A DNA stretch of 64,000 nucleotides from Chloroflexota bacterium (GTDB taxonomy: Bacteria; Chloroflexota; UBA11872): assembly GCA_022825895.1 (NCBI GenBank), contig JAJDVX010000019.1:62001-126000 (forward strand), in the 5' to 3' direction. The first letter of the stretch is position 1. Every line of letters starts with the position of its first letter. The position numbers were made by a program, and so were the translations under genes. Below, in pieces: positions 8,644 through 16,820 of this stretch. The notes below the pieces were generated by a model that worked only from the letters and a program-made list of their open reading frames with translations, was not told where the DNA came from and ran no database searches.

Positions 8644-9878
8644 CGCCAGGTCGTTCCGGCGTCGCGGCTGCGGAAGACCGACCCGTCGGCCGCGATGGCG
8701 TAGAGCGTGCGTCCGCTGATCGCCAAGGCGCGCACGTCCGCACGCAGGGAGAGCTGCACCCACGACTGCATGCCGTCGACGGACTTGAACACCCCGGCGT
8801 CGGTGGCCACGAAGGCGGCGCCCTCGAATTGCTCGCCGGACGCGGAACTGTAGGAGTCCCCGGTTTCGGGCTCGTAAACGATGGACCGGATGGTGATGGT
8901 GGGCAAGACGCCGTTGACGAAGCCGTTGGCGCCGCGCCAGCCGCCGCTGGCTTCGGAGGCAAGCACGCCTTCCGCGCCGGTGGCCGCCAGCAGGAAGGGG
9001 GCGCCGAAGTCGACGACGGCCAGTCCCGTGAGGCTGCGCGGCGCGTCGGCGGGGCCTGGCGCCCAAGTGCGGCCCAGGTCGTTGCTGACAGATAGGGACC
9101 CGGCCTCATCGACGCCCGCTAGTCCCTGGGTTCGCGATCCAATGGCGAGTTGCCGAAACCGGGGGAAGTCGGACTCGCGGCCCCAGGTGGCGCCCTGATC
9201 GAGACTGGACCACACGCCGTCGCTGGCGAGCACGTAGAGCGTGTCGGATCCGGCGGCCGCGTCCACGGATTCTCCCGGACCGTCGGCCGGTGTCCAGGTC
9301 CGCCCGCCGTCGCGGCTCAACTGCGCGCCGGTGGCGTGGCTCACGACCAGGAGATTGGCATTGCCGGCCGCTACCGCCGCTCCCGAGACCGCGGCGACGC
9401 CCACGTTGCCCACGGGCTCCTGTTCGGCGGCGGAGGATCGGGCTCCAACGGTGATGACGACGACCAGCGCGCCCAGCAGAGCTACCAGCGCGACGCTCGG
9501 CGCGACCCAGGCCACGGTCCGGGCGCGAGTCGGCGTGCGAGCCGCGGCCGGGACGGTGGCCGGCGCCGCGCCTCCAACCAGGGCTTCGACCGCGGCGTCC
9601 AGCCGCTGGCGCCGCTGGTCGCGGTCGTGCAGACGCTGCGCCGTGTCCCGGCGAACATCGGCGCTCACGCTCTCGAAGTCCGCCTGGCTAATGGCGCCGC
9701 GGTCGCGTTCGGCCTGCAGGTCATCCAGCATTCGCAGCCCGCGCTCCACGGCCAGGTCGTCTTCGGTTCCGAGCGAGTCGTCGGGTGCGAGAGATCTACG
9801 CAGCAATGGCGCGACTATCCAGGTCAGTCCGGCAAGGGCGATCAAGAGGACCGCCAGGCTCAGCAGCGGCGCGGTCAC
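8640..9878 (-). CDS. CcmI-like protein fused to an Asp-box (BNR) beta-propeller
   Basis: 412 residues. Residues 1-145 look like CcmI: a first membrane helix (5-28), a cytoplasmic helical loop (ERGLRMLDDLQAERDRGAIS) and a second helix (122-145). Instead of the usual TPR domain, the extracytoplasmic part carries five Asp-box motifs S-x-D-x-G-x-T-W at about 188, 225, 265, 366 and 404. This indicates a Ycf48/VPS10-like propeller. CcmI normally delivers apocytochrome c to the CcmFH ligase; the propeller may do this here. The GTG start overlaps the ccmH stop (GTGA). The domain swap is the notable feature. Confidence 0.8.
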   Translation of the reverse strand: MTAPLLSLAVLLIALAGLTWIVAPLLRRSLAPDDSLGTEDDLAVERGLRMLDDLQAERDRGAISQADFESVSADVRRDTAQRLHDRDQRRQRLDAAVEALVGGAAPATVPAAARTPTRARTVAWVAPSVALVALLGALVVVITVGARSSAAEQEPVGNVGVAAVSGAAVAAGNANLLVVSHATGAQLSRDGGRTWTPADGPGESVDAAAGSDTLYVLASDGVWSSLDQGATWGRESDFPRFRQLAIGSRTQGLAGVDEAGSLSVSNDLGRTWAPGPADAPRSLTGLAVVDFGAPFLLAATGAEGVLASEASGGWRGANGFVNGVLPTITIRSIVYEPETGDSYSSASGEQFEGAAFVATDAGVFKSVDGMQSWVQLSLRADVRALAISGRTLYAIAADGSVFRSRDAGTTWR

Positions 9879-10360
9879 GCTGGGGGTGGCGAGTCGCGCC
9901 CCGCCCGGCGCAGGTCGTCGACCTGCCGCTCGTAGGCCTCCAGATCGCCGCTGGCTGCCGCCACCGCCGGTCGACGTCCCCGAGCCAGCGCCCAGCCCAG
10001 CAGCAGGATGCCCAGACCGACGATGACGACCGGGCCGATCCAGACGCCCAGCGCCAGACCCTCGCGAGGCGGCTCGCGCAAGACGCCAGGCCCGTAACGG
10101 TCGGCGAAGAAGTCCATGATCTGCGCTTCGGACTCGCCGGCCTGGAGCTTGATGAGAATGATTTCACGCATCTGGGCGGCCAGCTGGGCGTTTGACTCGC
10201 GCACGGACTGCCCCTGGCAGACGGGGCAGTCGAGCCGTTCGGCAATCGACCACATGTTTTTGCGCGTTGGCAGGTCAGGCTCGTCGGCGGCGCGGACGGG
10301 GAGTGCCAGGACCACGGCCGCCAACAGGCCCAGGAGCAGGCTCGCGCGGTGCCGATTCAC
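9875..10360 (-). CDS. ccmH: Cytochrome c maturation protein CcmH
   Basis: 161 residues. The signal peptide covers about 1-24 (LLAAVVLALPVRA). The redox motif LDCPVCQGQSVRESNAQLA at about 43-61 matches the family consensus LRCPVCQGQS. A C-terminal membrane helix lies at about 104-125. CcmH reduces or holds the apocytochrome CxxCH thiols for heme ligation together with CcmF. The GTG at 10360 is chosen because it overlaps the ccmF stop as GTGA and starts a proper signal peptide. Confidence 0.92.
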   Translation of the reverse strand: MNRHRASLLLGLLAAVVLALPVRAADEPDLPTRKNMWSIAERLDCPVCQGQSVRESNAQLAAQMREIILIKLQAGESEAQIMDFFADRYGPGVLREPPREGLALGVWIGPVVIVGLGILLLGWALARGRRPAVAAASGDLEAYERQVDDLRRAGRDSPPPA

Positions 10361-12357
10361 GATGCCGCGGGCTGTGACGCGACGCCCGGAATCGCCGCCG
10401 TTTCCCGACGCTCGACCGGCCAGGCGATAACGAGGATGCCGACGAAGTAGACGATTCCGCCGATCCAGAGAAGGACGACGAGCGGATTGACGAGCAGGCG
10501 AATGGTGGCGGACGCGCCGCTTCCATCCCATGAACTCAGTAGCACGTACACGTCGTCCAGGTGCGGCAGCGTCGTGCTGACCGCCACGTCGGCGGTCGGT
10601 TGGTTTTCCCAGCCGGCGTGGATACGCCGGGAGGGGGACAGGCGGTCAATGACTGCGCCGTCGCGCAGCACATCCACCTCGGCGACGACGGTGTTAAGGC
10701 CCGGCTGCACGCTGCTGCGGAGACCCTGGAAGACTACGTCGTAGGGGCCGAGGCTGACGGCTTGGCCTCGCTCGACGGATGCGGCGGTCTCCTGGCTGAA
10801 GGCGGCCGAGGCGATGATTCCGAGCGCCAGGATGGCGACGCCCAGGTGCACGAGATAGCTGCCCAGCCGCCGCCGGTTGCCCACCAGGAGCGGGTAGGCG
10901 CCGGTTGTCGCCTGCCGCCGGCGGGCGAGTCCCGCCCGCATGCTGCGCACGTACTCGAGGGCGACACCCGCCGCGACAGCCGCCGTGAGTCCAATGGCGA
11001 TGATTGGCAAACCGTCTCGCATGCCCAGGACCGCCAGCAGTACCGAAACGAGAACGAGCGTTGCGATGGGCCAGCGCGTGGCCCGCCAGGCGGCTCGCAA
11101 GGACGTGCGGCGCCAGGCCAGCAGCGGCCAGATGGCCAGCAGCCCAAGCGTTGCGACCAGCAACGGCACGTTGACCTGGGTGTAGAAGGGCGGACCCACC
11201 GCGATGCGGGCGCCTTGCACGATCTCGGTAACCATGGGGAACACCGTGCCCCAGAAGGTGGCGGCGGCAATCGCAAGCATCAGCAGATTGTTGATCAGGA
11301 AGCCCGCCTCCTTGGAGGCGACGTCGGTTATCGGTTCGTCCGAACGGATCAGCGGCAGGCGGTAGATGAAGAGCGCGGCGGAGAGGATCAGGAGGGCGCC
11401 GACGAAGACGAAGAAGATCGGGCCCACGTCGGACAGGGCGAAGTTGTGCACGGACGAGAGGATGCCGCTGCGAACCACGAAGGTGCCGAAGATCGCCAGC
11501 GCGTAGGTCACCAGCACCAGGCCGATGGCCCAGGCCCGCAGCTGGCCGCGCCGCTCCTGGGCCAGGGCGGAGTGCAGATAGGCCGTGGCCACCAGCCAGG
11601 GCAACAGGGCCACGTTTTCCACGGGGTCCCAGCCCCAGTAGCCGCCCCAGCCCAGCACGCGGTAGGCCCACCAGGCGCCCAGCAGCAGCCCGGCGCTCTG
11701 GATGGCCCAGGCCAGGAGCATCCAGTTGCGCATTTCCCGGAGCCAGGGCTGGGTGACGCGTCCGGCCAGCAGCAGCCCGGCGGCAAACGCGAAGGGGATT
11801 CCGAAGCTCATGTACCCCGAAAGCAGCAACGGCGGGTGGATCTGCATGCCGCTGTCCCAGAGCAGGGGATTGAGCCCGCGGCCCTCGGCGGGCGCGGCCA
11901 CCAGGCGCGCGAAGGGCGACGACGTGAAGACGAGCACGCCCAGGAAGAACAGTTGCAGACCGCTGAGCACGACGATTCCGTGCGCGCCGACGACGCCATC
12001 CGCTGTCAGCATGCGGCGGGTGGCGACCGCCGCGAACAGGCTCATGGACCAGGTCCAGAAGAGCAAGGAGCCTTCCTGGCCGCCCCACAGGGCGGCGATG
12101 GTCAGGCCGGTGGGCATGGCCGAACTGGAGTGGTCGGCCACGAACTGGATCGAGAAGTCGCGAGCCAGGAAGCCGGCCGCCAGGCCGGCAGCCACCACGG
12201 TCAGCAGGGCGGCCTGCACCGACGCGGCGTTGGCGGCGCCGCGGCTTAGTTCCGGCGTGCGCCGAAGGACGCCGGCCAGTCCAAGCAGCAGCTGCAGGAC
12301 GGCGACGCCAAAGGCAAGCCCCAGTCCCAGCCGGCCGGCATCAACGAGGTCAGGCAT
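10357..12357 (-). CDS. ccmF: Cytochrome c heme lyase subunit CcmF
   Basis: 666 residues, about 15 membrane helices. The tryptophan-rich WWD heme-handling motif is GWGGYWGWDPVENVALLPWL near residues 230-250, with flanking conserved histidines (LHSALAQERRG, SVHNFALSD). CcmF takes heme from holo-CcmE and, with CcmH/CcmI, attaches it to CxxCH motifs on the outer face of the membrane. Likely clients include the ACIII pentaheme and monoheme cytochromes encoded upstream in the same cluster. It follows ccmD by about 50 bases. Confidence 0.95.
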   Translation of the reverse strand: MPDLVDAGRLGLGLAFGVAVLQLLLGLAGVLRRTPELSRGAANAASVQAALLTVVAAGLAAGFLARDFSIQFVADHSSSAMPTGLTIAALWGGQEGSLLFWTWSMSLFAAVATRRMLTADGVVGAHGIVVLSGLQLFFLGVLVFTSSPFARLVAAPAEGRGLNPLLWDSGMQIHPPLLLSGYMSFGIPFAFAAGLLLAGRVTQPWLREMRNWMLLAWAIQSAGLLLGAWWAYRVLGWGGYWGWDPVENVALLPWLVATAYLHSALAQERRGQLRAWAIGLVLVTYALAIFGTFVVRSGILSSVHNFALSDVGPIFFVFVGALLILSAALFIYRLPLIRSDEPITDVASKEAGFLINNLLMLAIAAATFWGTVFPMVTEIVQGARIAVGPPFYTQVNVPLLVATLGLLAIWPLLAWRRTSLRAAWRATRWPIATLVLVSVLLAVLGMRDGLPIIAIGLTAAVAAGVALEYVRSMRAGLARRRQATTGAYPLLVGNRRRLGSYLVHLGVAILALGIIASAAFSQETAASVERGQAVSLGPYDVVFQGLRSSVQPGLNTVVAEVDVLRDGAVIDRLSPSRRIHAGWENQPTADVAVSTTLPHLDDVYVLLSSWDGSGASATIRLLVNPLVVLLWIGGIVYFVGILVIAWPVERRETAAIPGVASQPAAS

Positions 12358-12407
12358 TGCAAGGTCGAGCTAGCGCGGTAGACGGCCGGACGGTCGGCAT
12401 TGCCGCG

Positions 12408-12578
12408 TCAGTGATTCGGCGCTTCCCGCCCCGCCTGCGGTGCATCGAGCTGACCTTTCAGGTCGTGCAGCTCGTCACGCACGCCGCGCACGCGTCCGGT
12501 CACGTAGACCAGGTAGCCAAAGACGCCCAGCCAGACCGCGCTGAAGCCGATGAACAGGTAGAGCAGGTCGCCGGTCAT
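12408..12578 (-). CDS. ccmD: Small CcmD-like heme exporter subunit
   Basis: 56 residues: one N-terminal membrane helix (LLYLFIGFSAVWLGVFGYLV) followed by a charged amphipathic tail (RVRGVRDELHDLKGQL). This is the CcmD layout; CcmD stabilises the CcmABC complex and helps release holo-CcmE. Its ATG overlaps the ccmC stop (ATGA, 12578-12575). The position between ccmC and ccmF supports the call, although the sequence alone is too short for strong homology. Confidence 0.82.
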   Translation of the reverse strand: MTGDLLYLFIGFSAVWLGVFGYLVYVTGRVRGVRDELHDLKGQLDAPQAGREAPNH

Positions 12579-13321
12579 GCGGTTTCCTCGTTCCGTTCGT
12601 GCAGTCGTTCGCGCAGGATGCCCAGTTCGGCAACGGCCAGTTCAAGCTGCATGCGCTGCCGCACCAGGACGATGTAGAAGACGGTAAACGCAGCGACCGA
12701 CACCAACAGCGCGGTCAGCATTTCCGGCGGCATGCCGCCGCCGGGATTGGTAATCGAGGGCGTGGGATGCAGGCTGCGCCACCACTCCACCGAAAACCAG
12801 ACGATCGGCACGCTCACCACGCCAACGATGCCCACAACGGAAGCCATGCGCTGCCGGATGTCCGGGTCGTCGATGTACGAACGCAGCGCCAGGTAGCTCA
12901 CGTAGATGAACCACATGATCAGGGTGGTGGTGAGGCGCGGATCCCACTGCCACCACACGCCCCAGACGCTGCGGCCCCAGATCGAGCCGGTGACCAGGCA
13001 CAGCGTGGTGAACAGAACGCCGATCTCGGCGGAGGCGAGCGCCAGTCGGTCCCAACGAGATCTTCCGCGAATGAGGAACATGACGCTGCCAAGAGCCACA
13101 ACACCAAACGCGAAGAAGGCCAGCCAGGCGCTTGGCACGTGCACGAACAGGATTCGGTAGACCTCGGCCTGCACGCGTTCGGCCGGCGCAAAGAGGAAGG
13201 CCATGAAGATGGCCAACCCCATGCTCAGCAGCAGCGCGGCGTAAAGGGCCGCGGTGGCAGGCTCGCGAAGCACCGCACGTCGCCCCGGTCCGGGCAACTC
13301 GGTCGTTCGAACCTCGCGCAT
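12575..13321 (-). CDS. ccmC: Heme handling protein CcmC
   Basis: 248 residues with six membrane helices. The WWD motif is WGVWWQWDPRLT at about 121-132, and the two family histidine regions are seen (FVHVPSAWLAFF and the SLHPTPSI region). CcmC presents heme to CcmE on the outer face of the membrane. An AGGAG lies about six bases before the ATG at 13321. Thirteen bases separate it from the upstream ccmAB fusion gene. Confidence 0.95.
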   Translation of the reverse strand: MREVRTTELPGPGRRAVLREPATAALYAALLLSMGLAIFMAFLFAPAERVQAEVYRILFVHVPSAWLAFFAFGVVALGSVMFLIRGRSRWDRLALASAEIGVLFTTLCLVTGSIWGRSVWGVWWQWDPRLTTTLIMWFIYVSYLALRSYIDDPDIRQRMASVVGIVGVVSVPIVWFSVEWWRSLHPTPSITNPGGGMPPEMLTALLVSVAAFTVFYIVLVRQRMQLELAVAELGILRERLHERNEETA

Positions 13322-13334
13322 GCGCTTCTCCTGC

Positions 13335-14723
13335 TTATCCTCGGGCCGCGTGCGGGTAGAGCACCGTGCCCAAAGCTAAGAATACGACCGCGATAACGGC
13401 CAGCAACCCGAACCAGGCGCCCTGCTGGCCGGCGGGCGTGACTTGCAGCGCCCCGAGCGTGATCCCCACACCGGCGAGCAACACGGGGACGGCCGGGGGG
13501 ATGGCGAGCAGCGGCATCAGCATTTCGCGCGCCCGCGCACTCACCACCAGGGAGCTTTGCAGCGCAAGGATGGCGCTGATTGCCGCGGCCGCCAGGACCA
13601 CGGCGCCAATTGTGGGCGCCTGGAAGAGCGAGACGTTCAGCAGCAGGCTCAGGAACACCAGCTGGGCCACGCCGACGAACGCGGTCTCCAACGCCAGGAG
13701 CACGAACTTGGCGAGGTAGATTCCGCTTGGGTCGACAGGCGCTACCAACAGGCCGTCGAGCGTTCCCCGCTCGAACTCTGTTGCAAAGAGACGTGTGCCG
13801 GCCAGTGTGGCGGCCAGGAGGACGCTGATCCACAGAACGCCGACGGCGACCGCCGCGACCTCCGATCCGAGCGCGGCAATGAAGGCCATGTCGAAGACGA
13901 CGGCGGCGAGCAGCGTGAACATGAGCAGCGTTGGGACCTGCTCGCGCGCCCGCCACTCGACGCGAGCGTCCTTGGCGATCATGGCCCAGACGGCGCGTCC
14001 GAAGCCTGGCGGACGCGGTCGTGATTGGGCGCGGGCCGCTGGCGGAACCGGATCTGGCTTGTTGCGCGGATCATCGGTAAGTCGTCCGGCCTGGAGTCGC
14101 ACGATGCGAGCGCCCAGGGCGTGGGCCACGCGTTCGTCGTGGGTGCTGAAGAGCACGGCCGCGTGGGGCGCCAGCGCGTCGAGCATCCCTGGAAGGTCGC
14201 AAACGCCGGCCGAGTCGAGGCTGGCGTCGGGCTCGTCCAGCAGGACGGCGTCAGGTTCGGGCAGCAGCGCCAGGGCGAGTCCCAGGCGCTGCTGCATTCC
14301 GCGCGAGAAGTGGCGCACCAGGCGGTTGGCATCCGCCGACAGTCCCACGGTTACCAGAGCGGTTTGGATGCGTTCGGCGGCGTCGGGCACTCCTTGCAGG
14401 CGGGCCGCGAAGGCCAGGTTCTCGCGGGCGGTCAGGTGCGGATAGAGCGGCGGTCGGTGTCCCAGGAAGCCGAGTCCGCCGCGCGCGGCGGGGTCCTCCG
14501 GACTCTGGCTGCCGCGCAGCGTCACACGGCCGCGACGTGGGCGCAGCAGACCGGCCAGGGCGCGGAGGAGCGTGGTTTTGCCCGCGCCGTTGGGACCGAC
14601 GATGGCCATCCGTTCGCCCGGCGCCAATGCCAGCGATACGCCGCGCAGGATATTTCGCTGGCCCAGCCGCACATGCAGGCCGTCCGCGGCGATTGCCGGC
14701 GAGGTCGTGCGTGTGGTTTGCAA
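13335..14723 (-). CDS. CcmA-CcmB fusion, heme exporter ATPase and permease
   Basis: 462 residues in one frame. Residues 1-210 are the CcmA ATPase: Walker A GPNGAGKT at 43-50, signature FSRGMQQRLGLAL, Walker B DAVLLDEPDASLD and the switch His in STHDERVAHAL. A proline- and arginine-rich linker (about 215-240) leads into a CcmB-type permease with six helices (about 255-455; EFERGTLDGLLVAP is the family motif). In most bacteria ccmA and ccmB are separate genes. Together with CcmC and CcmD the product powers release of heme-loaded CcmE. The start is taken as TTG at 14723 and is uncertain. Confidence 0.93.
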   Translation of the reverse strand: MQTTRTTSPAIAADGLHVRLGQRNILRGVSLALAPGERMAIVGPNGAGKTTLLRALAGLLRPRRGRVTLRGSQSPEDPAARGGLGFLGHRPPLYPHLTARENLAFAARLQGVPDAAERIQTALVTVGLSADANRLVRHFSRGMQQRLGLALALLPEPDAVLLDEPDASLDSAGVCDLPGMLDALAPHAAVLFSTHDERVAHALGARIVRLQAGRLTDDPRNKPDPVPPAARAQSRPRPPGFGRAVWAMIAKDARVEWRAREQVPTLLMFTLLAAVVFDMAFIAALGSEVAAVAVGVLWISVLLAATLAGTRLFATEFERGTLDGLLVAPVDPSGIYLAKFVLLALETAFVGVAQLVFLSLLLNVSLFQAPTIGAVVLAAAAISAILALQSSLVVSARAREMLMPLLAIPPAVPVLLAGVGITLGALQVTPAGQQGAWFGLLAVIAVVFLALGTVLYPHAARG

Positions 14724-14758
14724 GGCGGCGATCGCGGGTGCCGTGACCTCGTCGGGCC

Positions 14759-15205
14759 CTACTGTGCCGGGATTTCGCGCGGCTCGAACTCAGGCCCGTG
14801 TTTGACGATCAGGCTTCGGGCGCGGAACGCGCCGCCCGGCTCGAGCTGACCCTCGACGATCACTTCCTGGTAGCGGTCTTCGGCTGAGTATCCAAACAGG
14901 TCGGGCGGCGTGCCGCGGTATTCCACGGGCAGGCGGCCGGAGTCGTCCTGGAGGTCGAAGCTGATGAGGTTGCTGTCGGTCGATGACTGGATCGATCCGT
15001 CCGCGACGGTGCCGTTGACGCGGATCAGGCGGTAATAGGCGTCGGATCCCATCTCGCGTACTTCGCCGACCGTGTGGTAGTAGACCGTGGCGCCCTGGGT
15101 TCCAGTCCAGATCAGGAAACCCACGGCGGCAGAAAACGCGGCCGCCAGCAGCAGCAGTTTCCCCGACAGCCTGGGGCGGGGTGATGTGGTCGTCGCAGCG
15201 TTCAT
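14759..15205 (-). CDS. ccmE: Heme chaperone CcmE, with Tyr-to-Phe change in the heme motif
   Basis: 148 residues: an N-terminal membrane anchor (about 17-36) and a beta-barrel domain. The heme-binding stretch near the C-terminus reads FRARSLIVKHGPEFEPREI. The canonical motif is H-x3-Y, where His binds heme covalently and Tyr is an axial ligand. Here it is H-x3-F, checked in the DNA (CACGGGCCTGAGTTC). The covalent His is kept. It is the most upstream ccm gene and follows the CopD-like gene. Confidence 0.93.
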   Translation of the reverse strand: MNAATTTSPRPRLSGKLLLLAAAFSAAVGFLIWTGTQGATVYYHTVGEVREMGSDAYYRLIRVNGTVADGSIQSSTDSNLISFDLQDDSGRLPVEYRGTPPDLFGYSAEDRYQEVIVEGQLEPGGAFRARSLIVKHGPEFEPREIPAQ

Positions 15206-15221
15206 TGGGTCCGTGTCCAGC

Positions 15222-15695
15222 CTAGCCGACGCTTCTGAAGCTGAGCTCGGCCAGTTCGTTCAGGATCAGCGACAGCAGGTAGATCGCAAGTCCGAGTCCA
15301 ACGATCACGGCCGGCCGACTCTGCCACCAGGGCCGGCTGGGCGACGACGCAGCCTGGGATTCCGCGGGCCGGCGGCCGGGAACCGCAAGCCGGAACATGG
15401 CCAGCGCAAGCAGCACCTTGCTTGCCAGCACCGCCACGTAGGCCGCGTCGATCGACTGCTCGGCGAGGCGATTGAACGTGAGCAGCACGCCTGTCACGAC
15501 GAACACGGCGAATCCCGTACCCACGAGGCGTCCCACGGTGCGTCCAAGGACGGCGCCCGAAACGCCTGCCAGCGGCGTCAGGTTCGGCGCCGCTCGCGCG
15601 GCCAGCACCACGATCCCGCCGCCCACCCAGAGGGCCGCCGCCAGGACGTGGACGAAGCGCAGCGCGACGAGCAAAGCGACCGGACTCTCGGCCAT
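15222..15695 (-). CDS. CopD-like integral membrane protein
   Basis: 157 residues with four predicted membrane helices. The first has HVLAAALWVGGGI, the His/Trp pattern of the CopD / DUF2269-like membrane family, and ALRFVHVL supplies another His. CopD-type proteins are linked to copper import or to cytochrome oxidase and heme-related membrane functions. Between ACIII and ccm genes it may serve copper or heme delivery. That role is inferred from context. Start is ATG at 15695, 14 bases after the actE stop. Confidence 0.7.
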   Translation of the reverse strand: MAESPVALLVALRFVHVLAAALWVGGGIVVLAARAAPNLTPLAGVSGAVLGRTVGRLVGTGFAVFVVTGVLLTFNRLAEQSIDAAYVAVLASKVLLALAMFRLAVPGRRPAESQAASSPSRPWWQSRPAVIVGLGLAIYLLSLILNELAELSFRSVG

Positions 15696-15709
15696 GGGAC
15701 CGCTTCCGC

Positions 15710-16267
15710 TCAGGCGGCGTCAGGCGCCGGCGACTCCTGGATCGACCGAATGTAGTTGACGAGCGACCACCGCTCCTCGGCCGTCAGCAGTGAACTGAAC
15801 GACGGCATGCGGTTCACGCCGTTGGTGATCGTCCAGAAAAGTGCCCCGTCCTGCTGGTCCGCCAGTTCGGCACGGCGCAGCGACGGTGGGGCCTTCTCCT
15901 GGTATTGCTCGAACTGCCTGGCCACGAAGCTGTCGCCATCGGCGTTGGCGCCGTGGCACATGGCGCAGTTGGTTGCGAAGACGGCGCGGGCGGCGTCGAT
16001 CGACTCGCCCGTGAACGGCACCGGGTTTTCCTTGGCGATCATGGCCACGAAGTCCGTGACGGGCAATTCGCCGCCGGTCGTGGGGATCGATCCCTCGGGT
16101 GCTCCGGGATGCGACGGCTCCTGGGTCCGGTAGGACGCCTGGTAGTGCATTTCCGGGAAGATGTCGATCGGGTAGGCGCCCGTCTCGCAGCCAACAAGCG
16201 CCAACGCCGCCACCAGCCCTACGGCCAGGGCGGCGACGTTGCGGAGTCGGAAGCGGGGTAGCGTCAC
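15710..16267 (-). CDS. actE: Alternative complex III monoheme cytochrome c subunit
   Basis: 185 residues. A lipoprotein signal peptide ends at VGCET, so the mature protein should be lipid-anchored. The early PIDIFPEMHYQASYR region is typical of ActE. One heme site, NCAMCHGANADGD, with a distal Met in NRMPSF, defines a class I cytochrome c. It should accept electrons from the pentaheme subunit and pass them to a terminal oxidase or soluble carrier. The 5' end overlaps the actD stop. Confidence 0.9.
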   Translation of the reverse strand: MTLPRFRLRNVAALAVGLVAALALVGCETGAYPIDIFPEMHYQASYRTQEPSHPGAPEGSIPTTGGELPVTDFVAMIAKENPVPFTGESIDAARAVFATNCAMCHGANADGDSFVARQFEQYQEKAPPSLRRAELADQQDGALFWTITNGVNRMPSFSSLLTAEERWSLVNYIRSIQESPAPDAA

Positions 16268-16815
16268 GTGGTTCCCGGGGCGTGCATCAGGCTGCCCTCC
16301 TTGGAGAGCAGGTCGATGGGCGAGGCTTCCTCGAGCGCGATTTGGGCGTCCGGCAGCCGGCGCTCGCGCGCCATGACGGAGATGCCGATGTAGCCCTCGG
16401 AGATGCGGTCGTCGTAGAGGCCCACGCCGTCGGGCAGGCGCGATTCAAACAGCACGCCGAGGACGGTGAACAGCACGGCGCCCAGCAAGGTGCCCTCGTA
16501 GAGGATCTGGATGATGGCCGGCACCGCCACCACGGGCTTGCCGCCGGTGATGATCGGCAGGGAAACCTGCGCACCGACGATCCAGGCAATGCCCACGGCC
16601 ATGCCGCAGGCGGCTCCCGCGAAGGGGAATGCGAACAGCCGGTGCTTCGTGTGCCCCTCGCCGAACGCGCCTTCGGGATAGGGCGTGCTGCTCAGGATTT
16701 CGATGTCGTTGTCCTCGAACCCGGCGCCATGCAGGCGCTCGACCGCGTCGGCGGCCTGGTCCGGCTCCTCGTAGAGGGCCAGCAGTTCGCGTTTGGCTTG
16801 GGACTGCATTGCCAT
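16264..16815 (-). CDS. actD: Alternative complex III subunit D (DUF3341 membrane protein)
   Basis: 183 residues from the ATG at 16815, which has GAGG a few bases upstream; a GTG at 16824 overlapping the actC stop is the alternative. The layout is an N-terminal soluble a/b domain (LLALYEEPDQAADAVERLH), two membrane helices and a C-terminal loop (LYDDRISEGYIGISV). This is the DUF3341/ActD pattern, including the YPEGAFGE sequence. ActD is a structural subunit beside ActC. Confidence 0.88.
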   Translation of the reverse strand: MAMQSQAKRELLALYEEPDQAADAVERLHGAGFEDNDIEILSSTPYPEGAFGEGHTKHRLFAFPFAGAACGMAVGIAWIVGAQVSLPIITGGKPVVAVPAIIQILYEGTLLGAVLFTVLGVLFESRLPDGVGLYDDRISEGYIGISVMARERRLPDAQIALEEASPIDLLSKEGSLMHAPGTT

Positions 16816-16820
16816 AGACC

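Noticed and set aside
10561..12249. 562-codon open frame on the plus strand opposite ccmF
   Set aside because: Composition is Gln/His/Arg-rich low complexity with no motif, and it is the antisense shadow of a clear ccmF. High GC content opens such frames.
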